Source of the DNA: Colius striatus
Taxonomy: Eukaryota > Chordata > Aves > Coliiformes > Coliidae
Direction of reading: 5' to 3'
NCBI RefSeq assembly: GCF_028858725.1
Contig: NC_084773.1
Span: 3,710,350 to 3,774,349, forward strand
DNA length: 64,000 nucleotides
Shown: piece after piece, positions 1 to 14,800 of the stretch
Layout: each line of letters starts with the position of its first letter
Numbering within the stretch: position 1 is the first letter of the stretch
Translations under genes and position numbers: made by a program
Notes under the pieces: model-generated
What the model saw: only the letters and a program-made list of their open reading frames with translations
The model's database searches: none
What the model was told of the DNA's origin: nothing

Positions 1-310
1 GTAGGGCCCATGGACTGTAAGCCAGGAGAGCAGAGGTTTGTGCTGATAGGCCCATCATCCAGCGCTAAGGGTCTGGCAGGGGTAGAGCCAGGCAGAGTGC
101 TCCCCACCAGCACAGGAGGACAATGCTTCAAAGCCCTGAGCAGGGCAGCAGTCACAGCACAGAAGGGGGATTCACCCCATTTTTATAGGTAATAAAGGTT
201 GTCATTAGTAATTAACTTGAGCTCATCCCAATCTCTAACAACTGGTATAATTTGTTGATGTGCCATTTATCATGCATTGCCCAATAACACTCTTCCTTAA
301 CAACAAGGTG
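1..310 (-). mobile_element. Possible LTR fragment at the window edge
   Basis: On the minus strand a CTATAAAAATGG box (about 178-189) is preceded by about 100 bases of AT-rich sequence and followed by GC-richer text, the U3/R layout of an avian LTR. I did not recognise a named family, and the edge of the window cuts it. Confidence 0.2.
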
Positions 311-1979
311 TCGTTTGTAAGGCAGACAGACACTCATCCCAGCTTCAGAAGCCTATAGGTACCCCGGGAAAAGCAGACTCAGGTTTCACATTTTGATGTC
401 AGGCCAATGTTAAGTGACAGCAGTTTCTTGTGTGCACATCACAGCATCCAGAAACTCAACAGCCAGCATCACAGACACGAGAGATATTTTTAAAAGACCA
501 TAAAAAGGAAGGCAAGAAGGCAATCCCAGAGGAGTGAAACATGCTGTTCCTCGGATTTGCACCTCCTGTGCTGTTTTCTGGTGGCTGTTACAGGGTGAAG
601 TCTGACCATGTACGCTCTCCAGTGTATAAGGAACAAACTGAAAAGCCTCTTCCTAAGCAGAAGAATTTGTCTCATCTCATCATCCATGTATTTGCACAAA
701 ACATACAGACCTCAAGCCTGCTGTCAGACACAGTTAAAGCCAAACAGCAAGTGCAGAAGTTGTTTGGAAGAACAGAGACACACACACCAGTGTCCCTTCA
801 GCAGAAGCCCCGAGAGCAAGAATGGCAGGAGAAAATCCACGTGTGCTGGCTTGGGCATATGTGCAAGCATCCAACACAAGGGACTCATTGAATTAGGGCC
901 TAAATGAGAGCTACGCTGGACAGCCAGTATTTCACACCACCTTACATGTGGGCACCCTCAGTGCTTTAGAAACGTGACTTTAGAGGCAAAGACCTCCTTT
1001 CCAAACCAAACTGCATCTGTGCAGCCCCTACAAGGAGCACAGCAGCTTCAGCAACACACAGGCACGAAGAGAAGGAGAATCTGCACTATTCATCGGGCTG
1101 TTATGACCCTGAGAAAATGATGTAACGTCTTTGATTCAATGTCTCCACCTGCAAAGCAGCCACACTGATACTGCCTGATGGAGTATAATTAACACACACT
1201 CGGTGCTTTGAAGATGGCAATCTCTGTGCAAGTGCTGGGTTGTGCTACCTACACACAGAGCTTTGTCTCTACTGCCTGAAACTTCTCCTGTGGGAACGCA
1301 CAATCAATGGTTTCCCCCTGACATCGGCCTTTCCAGGCTTACGAGGGCTTCACAATCCGACACATTTCAACAGTTGCTTTTTGAACTAAAACGCACATTT
1401 GGGTTTCTGCAATTCTGGGCCCAATGCTGGGGTTTGTTTAAAGCAAACATGCTGTGTATATGAAACAGGAAGAATTAGTCTCCTCCATCTTGCAGGGCTT
1501 CTTTTCTGCTCCACACAATTTTGACCACATTCCTTGTACCTGAAGAGGTTGCAGGGAAAACCAGGTGGTGTGTGGGCCATAGCCAGCAGCAACTGACTCT
1601 TGGTGACTTCATACTGACTAAGGGGAGCTAACCACAGACAAGTAACCTTAGAGTGCATGTTAGACAGGAAATGTCCACACAGCTATTGCCACCACGCTAC
1701 AGGCGAGTACATCCAGCGCATACCAGGCTAACAAATGACACGTATTCAACTCAGACACCACCTGTGCTCCTGCATAGCTGCCATGCCAATAAAGGCCACA
1801 AAATCATTCAAGTACTTGGGGACTGGAGGCACAACATTCAAAAAGTTTTATTCCAACACACAGGCACATCACTGTGGGTCCTGAAGCTTCCTCCTGGCTG
1901 CATGTCCTCAAAGGTAAGGCTGGTGCAAAGCACTTCAGACCCCTGGATCAGAGGGCATTGGCCCCAGGTGTCCAGGCAG
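311..1979. other. Intronic stretch, nothing recognised
   Basis: Part of PHF2 intron 1. I see no exon, mobile element or tandem repeat. Confidence 0.6.
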
Positions 1980-2803
1980 GATCACAGAATCATAGAATGG
2001 TGGGGGTTAGAAGGACCCTGCAGAGCTCATCCAGCCCAACCCCCTGCTAAAGCAGGTTCCCCTTGATCAGGGGGCACAGGAACGTGTCCAGGCAGTTTTG
2101 GAAACCTCCCAAGAAGGAGCCTCCACACCCTCCCTGGGCAGCCTGGGCCAGGGCTCCCTCACCTCAATGCCAAAGTGTTTAAGTAAGTTTAACTTTTAAG
2201 TGTTTAACTTTTTGTGTTCCAGCTTGTGCCCATTACCCCTTGTCCTGTCACTGGCTACCACAGTGAACAAGTGACACCCCATCCTTATGATATCCATTCA
2301 TTAGGTACTTAGAAGTGTTGGTAAGGTCACCCCTCAGCCTTCTCTCCTCCAGGCTGAGCAGCACCAGGTCCTGCAGCCTTTCCTCCTCACAGAGATATTC
2401 CATTCCCCTCAGCATCTTGGTGTCCCTGCACTGGCCTCTCTCTAGCATTTCCCTGTCCCTCTTGAGCTAGGGAGCCCAGAATTGGACACAGGACTCCAGA
2501 GGAGGCCTCACCAGGGCAGAATGGAGGGGGAGCAGAACCTGCCCAGGTGCAGGACTCTGCCCTTGTCCTTGTTGAACCTCAGGAGGTTCCTCTCTGCCCA
2601 ACTCTCAGCCTGCCCAGATCCCACTGAATGGCAGCACAGCCTCTGGGGAATCAGCCAGTGCTCCCAGTTTGGTGTCAGCAGGGAACTTGCTGAGGGTCCC
2701 TCTGTCCCCTCATCCAGGTCATTGATGAAGATGTTGAATAAGACTGGCCCCAGAACCCATCCCTGTGGAACTCCACTGGCCACAGGCCTCCTCTGGGGAT
2801 TCT
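1980..2803 (-). mobile_element. CR1 LINE fragment with reverse-transcriptase remnant
   Basis: The longest CR1 copy in the window, minus strand, with its 3' end at about 1980 (plus text tcacagaatcatagaatggt). Near 2700-2790 the minus-strand translation retains the RT signature GVPQGWVLGPVLFNIFINDL, but the FADD-type catalytic segment is lost to a frame change, so the element is dead. The 5' side is truncated near 2803. Confidence 0.93.
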
Positions 2804-5800
2804 TTGGGGCGTGGGGATGTTTCCCACTCTTCTGGATATTTGCAACTGTACTGGAAGTTCCTCTCCTGCTTATAAAGTAGTTGCCCTTTCTTTTTAGGAA
2901 GAGAACCGGAGGAAATCTGTTTGTAATGGTCTGGTTGAGAAACGCCAACAGGATTAAATTACAGCAAGGAGCTTCTCTCTCTGCTTTCAGCCAGTGCCAC
3001 GAGTTTTTCTGTCTTGGACAAACTTTGCTCTTTGATTGACTGAGCAATATGTTGTGATTTTTTTTTCAGACTTGTTTGCAGTTGTGGCACGCAGCAGAGA
3101 ATTAGCCCTTTGGGAGAAAGAATGAAATACATGGCCTCCATAAAACTATTTGTAAAAGTGAGCAAAAGAGGGACCTCCCTGAAAAACAATTGCTACAGCC
3201 AACTAAGCCAGCTGTTCCAGTACTCTTTTAATTGCAAAGGGCTGAGGGACTTCACAGATGTTACTGGCCAGTGCAGGTGTTTGGCACCTCCTTGCTTAAG
3301 AGATAAGAACATGCCCTATTTCTGGTGTGCAGACCCCATCTGTGGGTGCACGGTCCACCAAGATGTTTATCACACAGCTACATCAGCAAAGCACTCAACA
3401 TAAATCTCAGACCCTAGTGATGCACAACGATCAGCTGCTTGAGACTGAGGCTTGCTGCTCTGGCTGGAAGGGGCAACCCACACCAAGGGCAAAAAAATCA
3501 CAGGCAGGGCTTTTAAAACACAGAATGGACATTTTGCAGAAGGTGCACCCCAAGTTACAAGGAAAGCTAAAATAAAAGTAAGCACAGGAACAAAATGCAG
3601 GCACCAAGAACTGAAATTACAGCCCGAGAACTACAGATTTTATGTAATCAACAATATCCAGATTGTTCAAGCCTGAGTCATAAAGCAAGTTTAAAAACAC
3701 CCGAAACACATCACATTTAGCAACTGAGGCTATTATTATAGGATATATTTCCCTAAGGTATAATAGTTTGGTCTCCATTACACTGAACACTATTAATGAT
3801 GATTTGTTCCTCAGTTGCTATTTTCGTGAGCAGGTTTAGTTGCTGTGGAAAAAGACATCCTGTTTTTTGAAGGGGTTACATCTGATCCACTCACTGAAGT
3901 CCCCCGTGATTTCTGTAATCGCAACACATCACAAAGGAAACAAAAGTTCAGATCACTCTGCAGAGTTACTATTTTTACATGGTTGCACTGCTGTTATTCA
4001 GAGCCACAAAATGCCTAACTCCAGATGCATAAACCCCATTTTCAGCCTCTACCTACATTCCAAATACCATAAGAAAGACTCTTCTAAGTTGATGGTAAGA
4101 ACGTGAGTCCTTAAAACACACAGCACACTACACCACTAGTTCACCTTAGGAAGGAATGTGTTAGAAGAGAACTTGTAACTTTTCACTCCAAAAGAAGTAG
4201 TGAAAAAATGATGGGAGAGGGGCAGAGAAAAGGGGTTTTTTGTCTTGAAGCCAGCAGCTGAATGAAGCTGAAGAATGGGGTGTGATTTTTAAAAGCATCC
4301 CTGAAGCCACCTGGAAGCCCAGGTCTGATTTTCCTTGGTGGTAGTCACACTCAGAAGCCTCTGAGCCATATGCTAATTACAACATAGTCTTATTAGGGAA
4401 GGAACTGGGTGAAGCATTTCATGCTTATGATGCAGCTGGTCCCAGTGTTGTGGAGAAACAGAGAGCTGCACCACCCAGACATGCCACCACCACTCTCCAT
4501 CTCTCGGTCTCACTCCTGACCCCTTTTCAGGCTCTGCAGAACCCAGTTCCCTAACAAAGCAGCACAGATTTGGTTGCATTTCTCTTTCTTTCACTTTTGA
4601 TTCAACTACAGGCTACATTTTGAATGCTGCTCTAGTCTTCCTGGGCTGCTCCTGGTGCAAAAAGGACCAAAAAATTCAGCTGGGAGTTCCTCCAGCACAG
4701 AGGAATGCCTAGGTGCCACAGAACCAGCCTGTATTACCTGATTTCATACCAGGTAACAAAAGTGCTCAATAACATACTGAACACAAGACTAATCTAGTTT
4801 TCCTTTCTTAAAAACATACAGTTTTCCCAATTGGTGTAACGTAGAGAACCACAACCTCCACATATTTAACATGTAGGAAAAGGACAGGAGTCCTGGTGAG
4901 CTGTCAACAAAAACATCTCTTTCTTTATCTCTTTTAATATCATGTTTAGCTAATGTAATTACTTCAAAATGGTTTCCCAACCTTTGCTGTCTGTGGAGCC
5001 CTACATGTTCTCCTGGCACCCTCCATAGATCAAATTTAACCCTACTGACACCAGGCTTATGTTTCGTACACCAAGAGTCTGTTAAAAACAGACAATTATT
5101 TCAAGGGGTCCCCAGAACATGCTGCATTGGAATACTCAGAGAAACTGAAAAACAGTCTAGGTTTTGGCCATCCAGTCTTAAAGCAGGAGCAACTCACAAG
5201 CTGTTTCAATTTAGAAGAACCATCAGGGACTACAACCATGGTGGTACATCCACTAAGGCACAAGCACAGCAATGCGAGTGCCTGAACCCAGCAGTGCCAA
5301 CGTGCCCTCAGCTGCTCAGCCTGGATATTCACAGTGGTGGCTACGTGATCCTCTTGTAGATAAAAACTTACCTGCCCAAACAAATACTTTCTGATTATCA
5401 ACAATCTGTCCCATTTACCTGATGGTTGTCAACATCTTGATGGTATTACAACTTGACATGGTAATACCATTTTCTCCCTTAACACAGTAACCAGATTTGA
5501 AGTCCATAACTTCTCTGTATGAGTTTTATTGCAAAGTGTTTTCCTGGTGCACCCAAGACTGTGTCTTTATTGCAGCAGCTGTCTGGGATTTGAACACAAG
5601 TCAACATGCAGTCCACACCTTCCTTCTGGCCTTGCTATCTCTCCTTTCCATGCCAAATTCTTCCCCGTTGCAAGAGCCAGCCAACATCATTGCTCTCACC
5701 CCGTTATCAAGAAAGCCTCCAGGAAGAGTTGAGAGAGTGTTTTACAAATGTCAACTTGCACAAGAATTCAATTTTCCTGGTTCTGTATTTAAGCTCCTGC

Positions 5801-8534
5801 TGTGCTTAGGAACCACAGGTGGTTTTTTTACATGAGGTGTTTAGAGTTAAGGGAAACTCATGGAAAAAGGAGATTTATGTTTGAGACTGTCTGCAGAAGA
5901 GGCATTTTTAACTTGTAACCCACCAGTTTTGCACAGCCTGAATCTAAGGCTTTGCACACTCCTGGGAGTTGTGCAGTCATGCACACATACAAGAGACCTT
6001 ATGTCCTGCAAGGTGTCACTGTGCTGTAGTTACCAGGTAAGTTACCTGGGGAGGTCTCCCTGGCCTCCTCTGTGGACACTGGATTTCAAGAGAAGAGCTT
6101 CAACTACTGTTTCTCTGCAGAGGCTGCAATCAGTTGACTCTCTTGAGTCTGTTCGCAGACAACACAGAGATCAACACAGCTCCATTAGCAAAGGCTCTGC
6201 CCAGGCTCACATAACCCCCTCCGATGACCCATCACACCGGGAGTTGCAGGAGCTGCACCCAGGGACAAGCTCTGCCCCATTGCTCACACTCTCTGGGAGG
6301 TGCAGCAGCTGGGTGGCTGTGGCTGCACCCCAAAGAACAGCTGGCAGGAGAGGGTAAACCACAGCTTCCTTATCTCGCTGGTAAAATAGCACCTGGCACT
6401 TGTGCAGCTGTGCTGCTGGCAGTAGCCAAGCTGGCCAAGAGCCTCGGCCCCAGCAGCCCTGCCCTGCCAGCCACGACCAGTCCAGTTAGCCCAGATAGCC
6501 TCAGGCACACGCAGACCTACAGCCCTGGTCTCTCCAGGAGCAATGACACCTGGAAGTGGTGGACAAAGAGCAAGTATTGTTTATCTAAAAGAACCTTCCT
6601 CCAACCTGAGTGCCCATTTTTCCCCTAACTGTTCCTACCCTGGAGTAGTCTCTGAGGAGCTTTCTCCCCATGTAACTTGAAAGGCATCGCTGTTTCACTC
6701 TTAAGAAGGTGTTTCAATTGGTTTAAATTCATTTAGATCTCTAAGTCCTTAGCTGGCAAAACATGGCCTGAGAGAAGGATCCTTTGGACAAACAACTTGC
6801 CTCTCACTTTTCAAGGGCGCATCAGGGCAGGGCAGGGTGTCCTGGGTTCCTCTTTCACAGTACAGCTGTTGAAAAACTCTGATAATCCAATAACCTCTCG
6901 CTTATTCATACAATTCATTCATGATTAAAAGTCATTATTAATAAATCAATGCAGATCCACTTCTCTGCTGTCACTGAATGTCATTGTTTGGTCAAACCAA
7001 CCAGGATACTTGCAAAGATAACTTTGCATATCGAACGTGTTCAACACAACTGTTCCTAATCCACCAGCCTTTGATGTCATTCTGGAAAGTAAGGAGCTCA
7101 AAGAATCAGTAGGTTAAGCTCAGCTTTTGCAGCTCTGACACTAATGGAGGATCCAGCTCCATCACACGTGGGTCCCAAAGCACCCCAGGACTCTGCACAT
7201 CTGCACAGGGCTTTGGGCTGTGGTGAAGGCTGTGCTGCTCCTCACACTGGTACTCAAACTGAGCAACCTAAAGCTGCTGCTGCTGAGCTCGGGTATCCTT
7301 CCCCCTGGCTGTGGTGCAGATGGACTGAAGCCACTCCTGAGGGGCCATGCTCAGAGAAGTTTGTATTATTGGAGACATGGATACGTTTCCAGATTCCCAA
7401 AGGTTAACCCAGTTCCTTCCCCATAGTGTCCAAGAACCCCAGTATTTCATCAGGAAAGTAACAGTTTTCAAAGATGGGTGTTCACTAAATTGCAGGCAGC
7501 AATACAAACACTGCAGATGACCTTCCAGGAAAACAACCACCTTTAGCAGGAGCAGCATGAAAAGCTGTCTATTCACTATCAAGCTCTCTGTCCTGTCACA
7601 GGCACCCCTGTGCTTGTTTCAACATGCTACAAGTCACTAATTACTGCCTTGTATTTCAAAACATTCCCTTTAAAAAGGCAAGAAATCCAGGGAGGGAACA
7701 ATGGTGGTCTTTGCTTTGGTGTGCATGCCAAGAAACACTCTTGTTCCACCATCTGTGCTGATTCTAGAGCCCCAATTCGGTTTGGATTCAGGAACTTCTT
7801 CAGTGCCACTGGTTTTGGTATTAGGCACAGAGTCACCACCTTGGCTGTCATCCACAGCCACCAAATGCCTCAGCACTTCCTTCATTTGGCACCCCAAAAG
7901 AAACAAAGAGGCACAATTCTGCTCTTGTGAAGCAACAATAAATAGGTCACGCAACAAGCACAGATGTAATCTGGCTTTCACTCTTGCTTTAAGCAAAACA
8001 TGTAAATTTACAAATTGAAAACAGTACCAAAGAGACAGGAAGCCCATGTAGAAGACAAAATATTAACATAAACTGTGAAACATCCTTAGAGCATATTTCC
8101 CGATCCAGTAACGTAAAGGGCGATTGAGATGAAGAATTGAGACGTTCATTTCCAGTGCTGACACCACTGCCACTGCCACAGAAACAATACATTTCCAATT
8201 ACCAAAAAGGTGTTAGGTTCAAATGCCTTGCAAAATGTAAATTCACACAAAGAATTTTAATGATCTGAGCCAATTTCTGCTCTTAGAGTGCATCCTGTTC
8301 TATGCATGGAGGAGCTGAATTTGGATCTGCTTGTGTCTTCTGAACAGAAAAAAACCCTAAACATGAATAATGAGATAAAAAAAGGTGAAAACATCTGTAT
8401 TGAGACAAATTACAAGCATGCCAGTAATCCTGAGGCTGCTTTTCAAATATACACAGACCTACCCCAGGTCTTCTTATGACTGGATGGTTTATTCCATGTC
8501 AAATACCTCTTTCCTGGGTTTCAGAGTTCTATCT
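2804..8534. other. Intronic stretch, nothing recognised
   Basis: Part of PHF2 intron 1, between two CR1 copies. Short open frames (below 170 codons) have no protein character. Confidence 0.6.
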
Positions 8535-8894
8535 TAAGCTGGATAAGAGCAGACTGCAGGGGGATCTCATTAATAGTTACAAATATCTAAATGCTGGGTG
8601 TCAGGAGGTTGGGGCAGGAGGTTTCTGTTGTACCCAGTGACAAGACAAGGAGTAATGGGATGAAGCTGGAACACAAGTTCCATTTAAACATAAGGAAAAA
8701 CTACTTCAATGTGAGGTGAGGGAGCCCTGGCACAGGCTGCCCAGGGAGGGTGGGGAGGCTCCTTCTTGGGATGTTTTCAAAACCCACCTGGACATGTTCC
8801 TGTGTGACCTGATCTAGGTGGAACCTGCTTCTGCAGGGAGGCTGGACTAGATGATCTCTAAAGGTCCCTTCCAATCCCTACCATTCTATGATCT
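8535..8894 (+). mobile_element. CR1 LINE, 5'-truncated 3' end
   Basis: A plus-strand CR1 3' end containing agctggaacacaagttccat, gggagccctggcacaggctg, cccacctggacatgttcctg and ggctggactagatgatctct, and closing with ccattctatgatcttac, a remnant of the CR1 terminal repeat. It is antisense to PHF2 within intron 1. Confidence 0.93.
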
Positions 8895-11800
8895 TACAGT
8901 CCCCTTTTTCATAGTCATATTCAAACCAACTTTTGCCTTCAGTTTGGCTTCAGATTAAGTTGTATCATTGTATTTTTCTTTTTCTTTAAATCCATTACAA
9001 GACACTTAGTTTCCAGAACAAAGCTCTAGAAACTTGGATCCTCTGATGTCAATCAGAGGAACTTGTCAAATTTATCAACTATCTTCTCAAAAATAAAGAT
9101 CAATAAAGTCATTAAAAAATCACTTCTCTATCTGTCCACCGCTGGAGACACAGATACATCCTTGTGTGTATAAACCTACAGACAGGCACAAAGAACATTG
9201 CCATCTAACTGCAGTCTTGTCCCTAAACAGACTCCATGAAGTCCACCAGAGAATTACTATTGCTTTTATCAGGGAGGTGCTCGGAGGCTGTTGTACTTTA
9301 AAGGAACACAAGAGTCTAAGATTATATATGTAGAAGACAGACATTCCCTCGGACCCCATGAGAGACAGGACTATTCCCATTTACCCCAACGTGTACTGAG
9401 CTGCACTCCTGACAAGTCCAAGAGGCAGAAGCTACAAGATCAATGTATTAGCCTCTCATTTCCAGCCAGAAAGATTGTATGTATCAGCAACAGACAGTGC
9501 TCATGCCTTAACATGAATAGGAGCTGTGGTTGGGGGGTAGAGATAGACATGGCAGAGGTGGCAGACAGAGATCTAAGAACAAAGCATGGGGTACCTCAGT
9601 TATTGATAAACTCAGTCCCCAAGTTCTGCAGTCCTTCAGCATGTACTCACCACTGATTTCAAACAGAAGTAAAAATGTAGTTCTGAAAGAAAATGTTGCA
9701 CAATCTGGGCTTTCAATTACAGCCTTTTTCTACCAAAGGGCACTGTATGAGGCATAAATGCCTAAGTGGACACGCTTGTCTTTGTTTAAAGCCCAGTTGT
9801 GCTCCCCCACCCATTAAATAACCACAGTGGAACCTGGATAAGGATGATGAAAGTTCTCCTCACTGCACTCACTAAAATGCAGCTAAATGTTGCAGATGAC
9901 CAGACAACTGGGGAGAAAAATGAGTCTGCAGAACAGCAGCTGAACAAAGTTTGACTGGATGAGAAGCCTGGCTACTGTGCTGTTGAGCACACCTTGTTAA
10001 AGCCTGCAGGATGAGCTGGCTGTGATGACCACCACGTCCTAAGACTCTTGCATGGGGAGGATTTGTGAGAGTTGCAACGTCCTTATAGGTCTACCCCTTT
10101 GCTAATATCATGTAAATAACTGCCATTGCCATCACTTGAATTCCTGTAACTTCACTGAAACAAAGCTCAGGATGACAAAGGTTTTAAAGGAACGAGTGGA
10201 CACTCAGCCTTGTGCCTATGTTTAAACCAATGTCTGTGGAGAACATCTGACAGCTGCTGTTTCTTAAAATCAAGCATTTCCAATGCCATTATACACAAAA
10301 ATGTGACAAAAGCAGTGATGTGCATTCATCAGCACTTTTCCAAATGCACCAAGAAAACAACGGTGTCTTCCCTTAGCCCTTACTTTTGAACCTTGATGAA
10401 CTACTGTGGTAACTTCTGGAGCAAGACGTCTGGTCTCGATCCAGGCAACTGAGATCAAAATAAAATCAAGGGTCTACCAGCAAGAGCAGAACCTTAGATG
10501 AAAGTTCTTCCAAGCACGCAGTGCTTTGGCCCTGAAATGCCCTGGGCAGAGCCCTGCCAGCTTGTGGCTGCTCCCAGCATGAACCCATCCTCTCCATCAG
10601 CACGTGCTGAGAGCCCCTCAGCCAATTACAAAAGGAGATTTTGTGCTTTGTCTTGTTATAAATAATTAGGTTGCATTTTTCTTCATAGATCTCTTACTTT
10701 CTTTTTTTCCTTTGGGATACTTGTGGGTTTTAATGGCATTAATTCCTATTTGCCAGCCTCGTCCATATACATGAGGATGCTCACTAAATCCATGTTAAGT
10801 GATGAGCACTACAATTAGGACACATTTAAAATGCAGCACATCTAAATCAAAGACAGTTCAAGATGTTCTCTTTTTTATTAAGATATAATTTGAAGGAGAC
10901 TTACTGTTTAGTTTAAAATAATTTCCAACAATCTCTTCTCACTAAGGCCAAGGAAATACACCTCAGGTTGGCTCTTTGCAGTTGACATGTTTTTCATCGT
11001 GAGGTATGTCTTTACTTGGCTATTACAGTGATATTGAGTTTACTGTGTAATTTTTTTGCCACTGATAGCAGTGAAGAAAGAAAGGAAGACAAAGTAGTGA
11101 GCTGCATGTAACTAAAACAGTTGTGATTTTGGGAAGCGAAATGTAAAGTCCCAACTCTGATGAGAAGTTGCCCAGGTTACAGCACTTGTAGTTTAAGACA
11201 CATTAGTCAGACAGATTACCCTTAAGGGAGGTATCAGCTGAGGCAGACCTAAGTACACCAGAAATGTTACACCTTCAAGGGCCAGTTCACTCCTAGAGCA
11301 TCCTCTGTGCTGTCCCATGGAGATACCTCAGCAGAGCACCAAGCTGTCTACGTTTGCCATTTCAGGCCAGATCATCCACCGTTGCAGATCAGTTTTAGTC
11401 TCTGAATACAAAAGTCACTCAGTGGGGCTCACTCAGCAAAAAATGCAGAAGATCCATAGCAGACTTAAGAAACAAGTCCAGCTCTTCCAATACCTACTGC
11501 TGAAAGAAGATGCTGTCATATGAATAGACCAGCCACAAATACAGGCTGAGGAAAAGGTTTCTAAATAAGGGGTGGGAGTCAAAATGCCAGATGAGGCTCT
11601 TTTCCCCCCTGTTATTTTATATTAAATCAAAATTCTATTTCTTCTCACTGTCATACAATTTAAAATAACTAAAGGTTTAGCAAGTGACCCCAACGTTTAG
11701 TCACACAGTTCCAGCTGACTACACAATGTCTGTCATCTAGATGACACCAAAGGCAACACCTACAAGACATCACCTTTACCAGAGACAACACAGGGAGAAC

Positions 11801-14800
11801 GGCTTATGCATTTTGTTTTGCACAGCAACATATTCCCATCTATACCCAAAACTCATCACCTCCCCAAAGAGATGGGTCATTAGAGCCTGATTCTGCTCTC
11901 AGCCACACCAGGCTGCCAGGTAGGGCCATGCTAATGAAAATCCAGGGATTCATCCAAATCCATCCGGGATTAGAATTTAGATCTCACTGTTTCACAGCCT
12001 CTTTCCCAAATCAGTGCCCTAGATATCAAGTTTGCCCTTGAGTTTCTTTGCCTGACTGTTGCCCTCTTGCCTCTTCTTCTGGCAGTGCCAACATGGGTCA
12101 GATCCTCTGCTCTCTGCCACTCAATGCAGGGCCTGCACATGTAACCTGTTACAGAGCTGAAGAGGCACTGCTGGAAATGGGGCTGTGCCAAACACAACCT
12201 GTCTGGCAGAGAAGCTGCTCAGCCCTGTGTGACTACACCTGTTCTGATTCTTGCTCTGCCCCTTCTCTTTACTGGGTTTCCCAAAAGCAGATGGGAAATA
12301 AGCCAAGAGGGAAGGAACCAGAGAAAGGCAGTGGTAAAAACAAAACAGGAACAAAACAAAACTCAAGGCAAAAACTGCAAAGTTGAAATGAATTAAAGAC
12401 AAAAATCAAGAAGTACATTAAACAAATCACACAAAAATATCCCTCCTCTGAAAACCATTCTCTTATTTTTCAATGTATTCCTTGTGTAACAACTGAAAGA
12501 AGTGGCACCAGTCCACAAAAGAATCTGTCTACACACAGTAAGGACACACGCCTTTTCTTCCAGGCTACACGGACATAAGGAAATTGCAGGGAGCCTAGAA
12601 GTGCTCTTCTCAACCTGGTAGCCAGGGAGGTGACAAAGCTCACCATGTTGGCTGGCAGATCCCACCATTATGCAAGTGTTCAAAAGCACCACACTGTATC
12701 TCAGCTCTGCAACAAAAGATGCTGAGGAGGGCAACAAGGCTCCTACTCTAAGGTATAAGCTGAGAGCCTGCAGGTGTGAAACAAGGCTTGGCTTGCACAC
12801 TTGGTTTTTCTCTGCTGCTTGCTTGCTCTCTCCCTTCACCAGCCACCTTCTGTTCCTTACATACAGTTTTTCATTTCATCTCCAACCGATGTGCCAGGTG
12901 TTGGCTAATGACCACAACCCAGACACCAGCCAAGGCACCACAGCCTGACAGCATCCTAGTTCCTCTGTTGCAAAACACAAAGGAGATAAACCCAAACAGA
13001 CCATTTTTGGCACTCAGAATTCAAAAGCAAACAGAAAGGAGGGGGCTTTACTCCTCCTCTCTCCCTGGCACACCTGCTCCAGTGATACCCATGGGGAGCA
13101 CAGAGTCCCCTCCCCAAAACTCATCTCTTCATCCTGGTGGGACTCAGCTCTGTGACCAACACAGCAGTTCCTCCACACAGGGACCCATGGATGTTTCCTC
13201 ATTCAGTAGTCAAGAGGAGGATGCAATAACCTGAATAGAAGCAACATGACAGGAACCAGTAAGGAAAATCTAAACTACCTTTTAATAAGGAAAAGTGACC
13301 TGATCCAAACTCCATGAGATCAGTAGGAATTTTCCACTAAAATAAATAGGTCAGTACTACCTGAACTTGTAGGTAACAGGTCCAGAGAGCAGCAACAGAA
13401 CCAACACCTAACGTGAGCCCTCTCCATAAATCATCTCAGATGCAACTCCTCCCATCTTTTAAAACCTACACTAACCAATCCAGAGGAGCAAAACATGAAA
13501 CCCACACACATACTTGTTCCTCTAAAAGTGAAAAAAGGCTGAAATCTCTGCAAATGTTCCCTCAGTGAGCTTCTCCGAGTGTTAAGGACAGAAACACTAG
13601 TGAAACACAATCTTTATGAAGCAAACCTGTATTCACTATCATTAAATCAGCTTCCAAAATCATGGCATAAGGATGGATCATCTCCCCTTAAACTTGCTCC
13701 TTCCAGTCCTGATCAAGATCTTAGAGAAGAAGCCACCAAACACTGCAAGATCTACAGGCAAAGCAGTAAGAAACTCTACTCACATGTGGGTCTCTGCAGC
13801 ATACTTCAGTTTGTTCAGGTAAAAGAGCTTACTGCTTGTCCAGGAGCCTCCCATGGGAGGGAAATGTTCTCCTGGTCTGAAACTTCTGAAAACACCAAAG
13901 CTTTTCTGTTTATTTCTGCAGGTACCAGTCCTGTCTCCTGTGTCAGCACACACACATTTCTTCTCAGTAGGCCTGGCCTACTTGCTTACACCCGTGACAG
14001 CACACACTGTAGGGATCTCAGTTTTGTCAGCTCTACATACACAAAACCACAACATTTTTGCCTTTGTCTCCTATACACAGCCCAAGTGGTTCTTGGCAGC
14101 AGTGATGCACATACTCTTCCAGGAAACACAGAAAGAGGAAGAGAACACTATGGAAGAGAAAAATGGTCTTATCTGCAACAAAGTGGCCAGGTGCTCTGGA
14201 GATCTGCACTAATGGGCATAAGTCATCTTCATTAAACGACATTCAGTCTTCTCCTTTGGTTCTAGCTTACAGATGATAAGCGCTGTTGAGGAGAGACTTT
14301 CTTCGCATCTCAACATTTAGCACAAAAGACCTCTCAACCTCAGGTGAAGGCTAGATACAAGAGTGCAAAAAAATAAACACTACACATAGTTGTAGGTCTC
14401 ATAAAGCTCTTCTCACATTTAAGTATAGATTTCTCATTTGTTACCTGCAATCAACCTACAGACCTTTGCAATGAAAGACTTGAAACTATGCCCTGCCACA
14501 TGCATTTAGCTCGAGCAGAGACAACTGAGCTCCCAAGAGCGCCAGAGCAGACAGGAGCATGGGAAGTCACTCAAGAAAACAGTTTTGAGAGAGCCAATAT
14601 GTTTGAAGTAGAGCATTTTGCCCCAGAATCCAAAGAGCATTTCTGTTGCATACAGAGAAGGAAAGACTGAGCCTCTTTCAAGGACAGGTTATGTCATGCA
14701 CCAGCAGCCATTTCACACGATAGTCAACCCTTTCTGCCTTGTCCTGAGGAAAACAGCAGCTTCACACTCTTTAACAAAGATACAGCTTTGGTGCTTGTCA

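Noticed and set aside
2508..3047. 179-codon frame with a reverse-transcriptase motif
   Set aside because: It is a truncated, frameshifted CR1 remnant, not a host gene; its first third lies outside the element.
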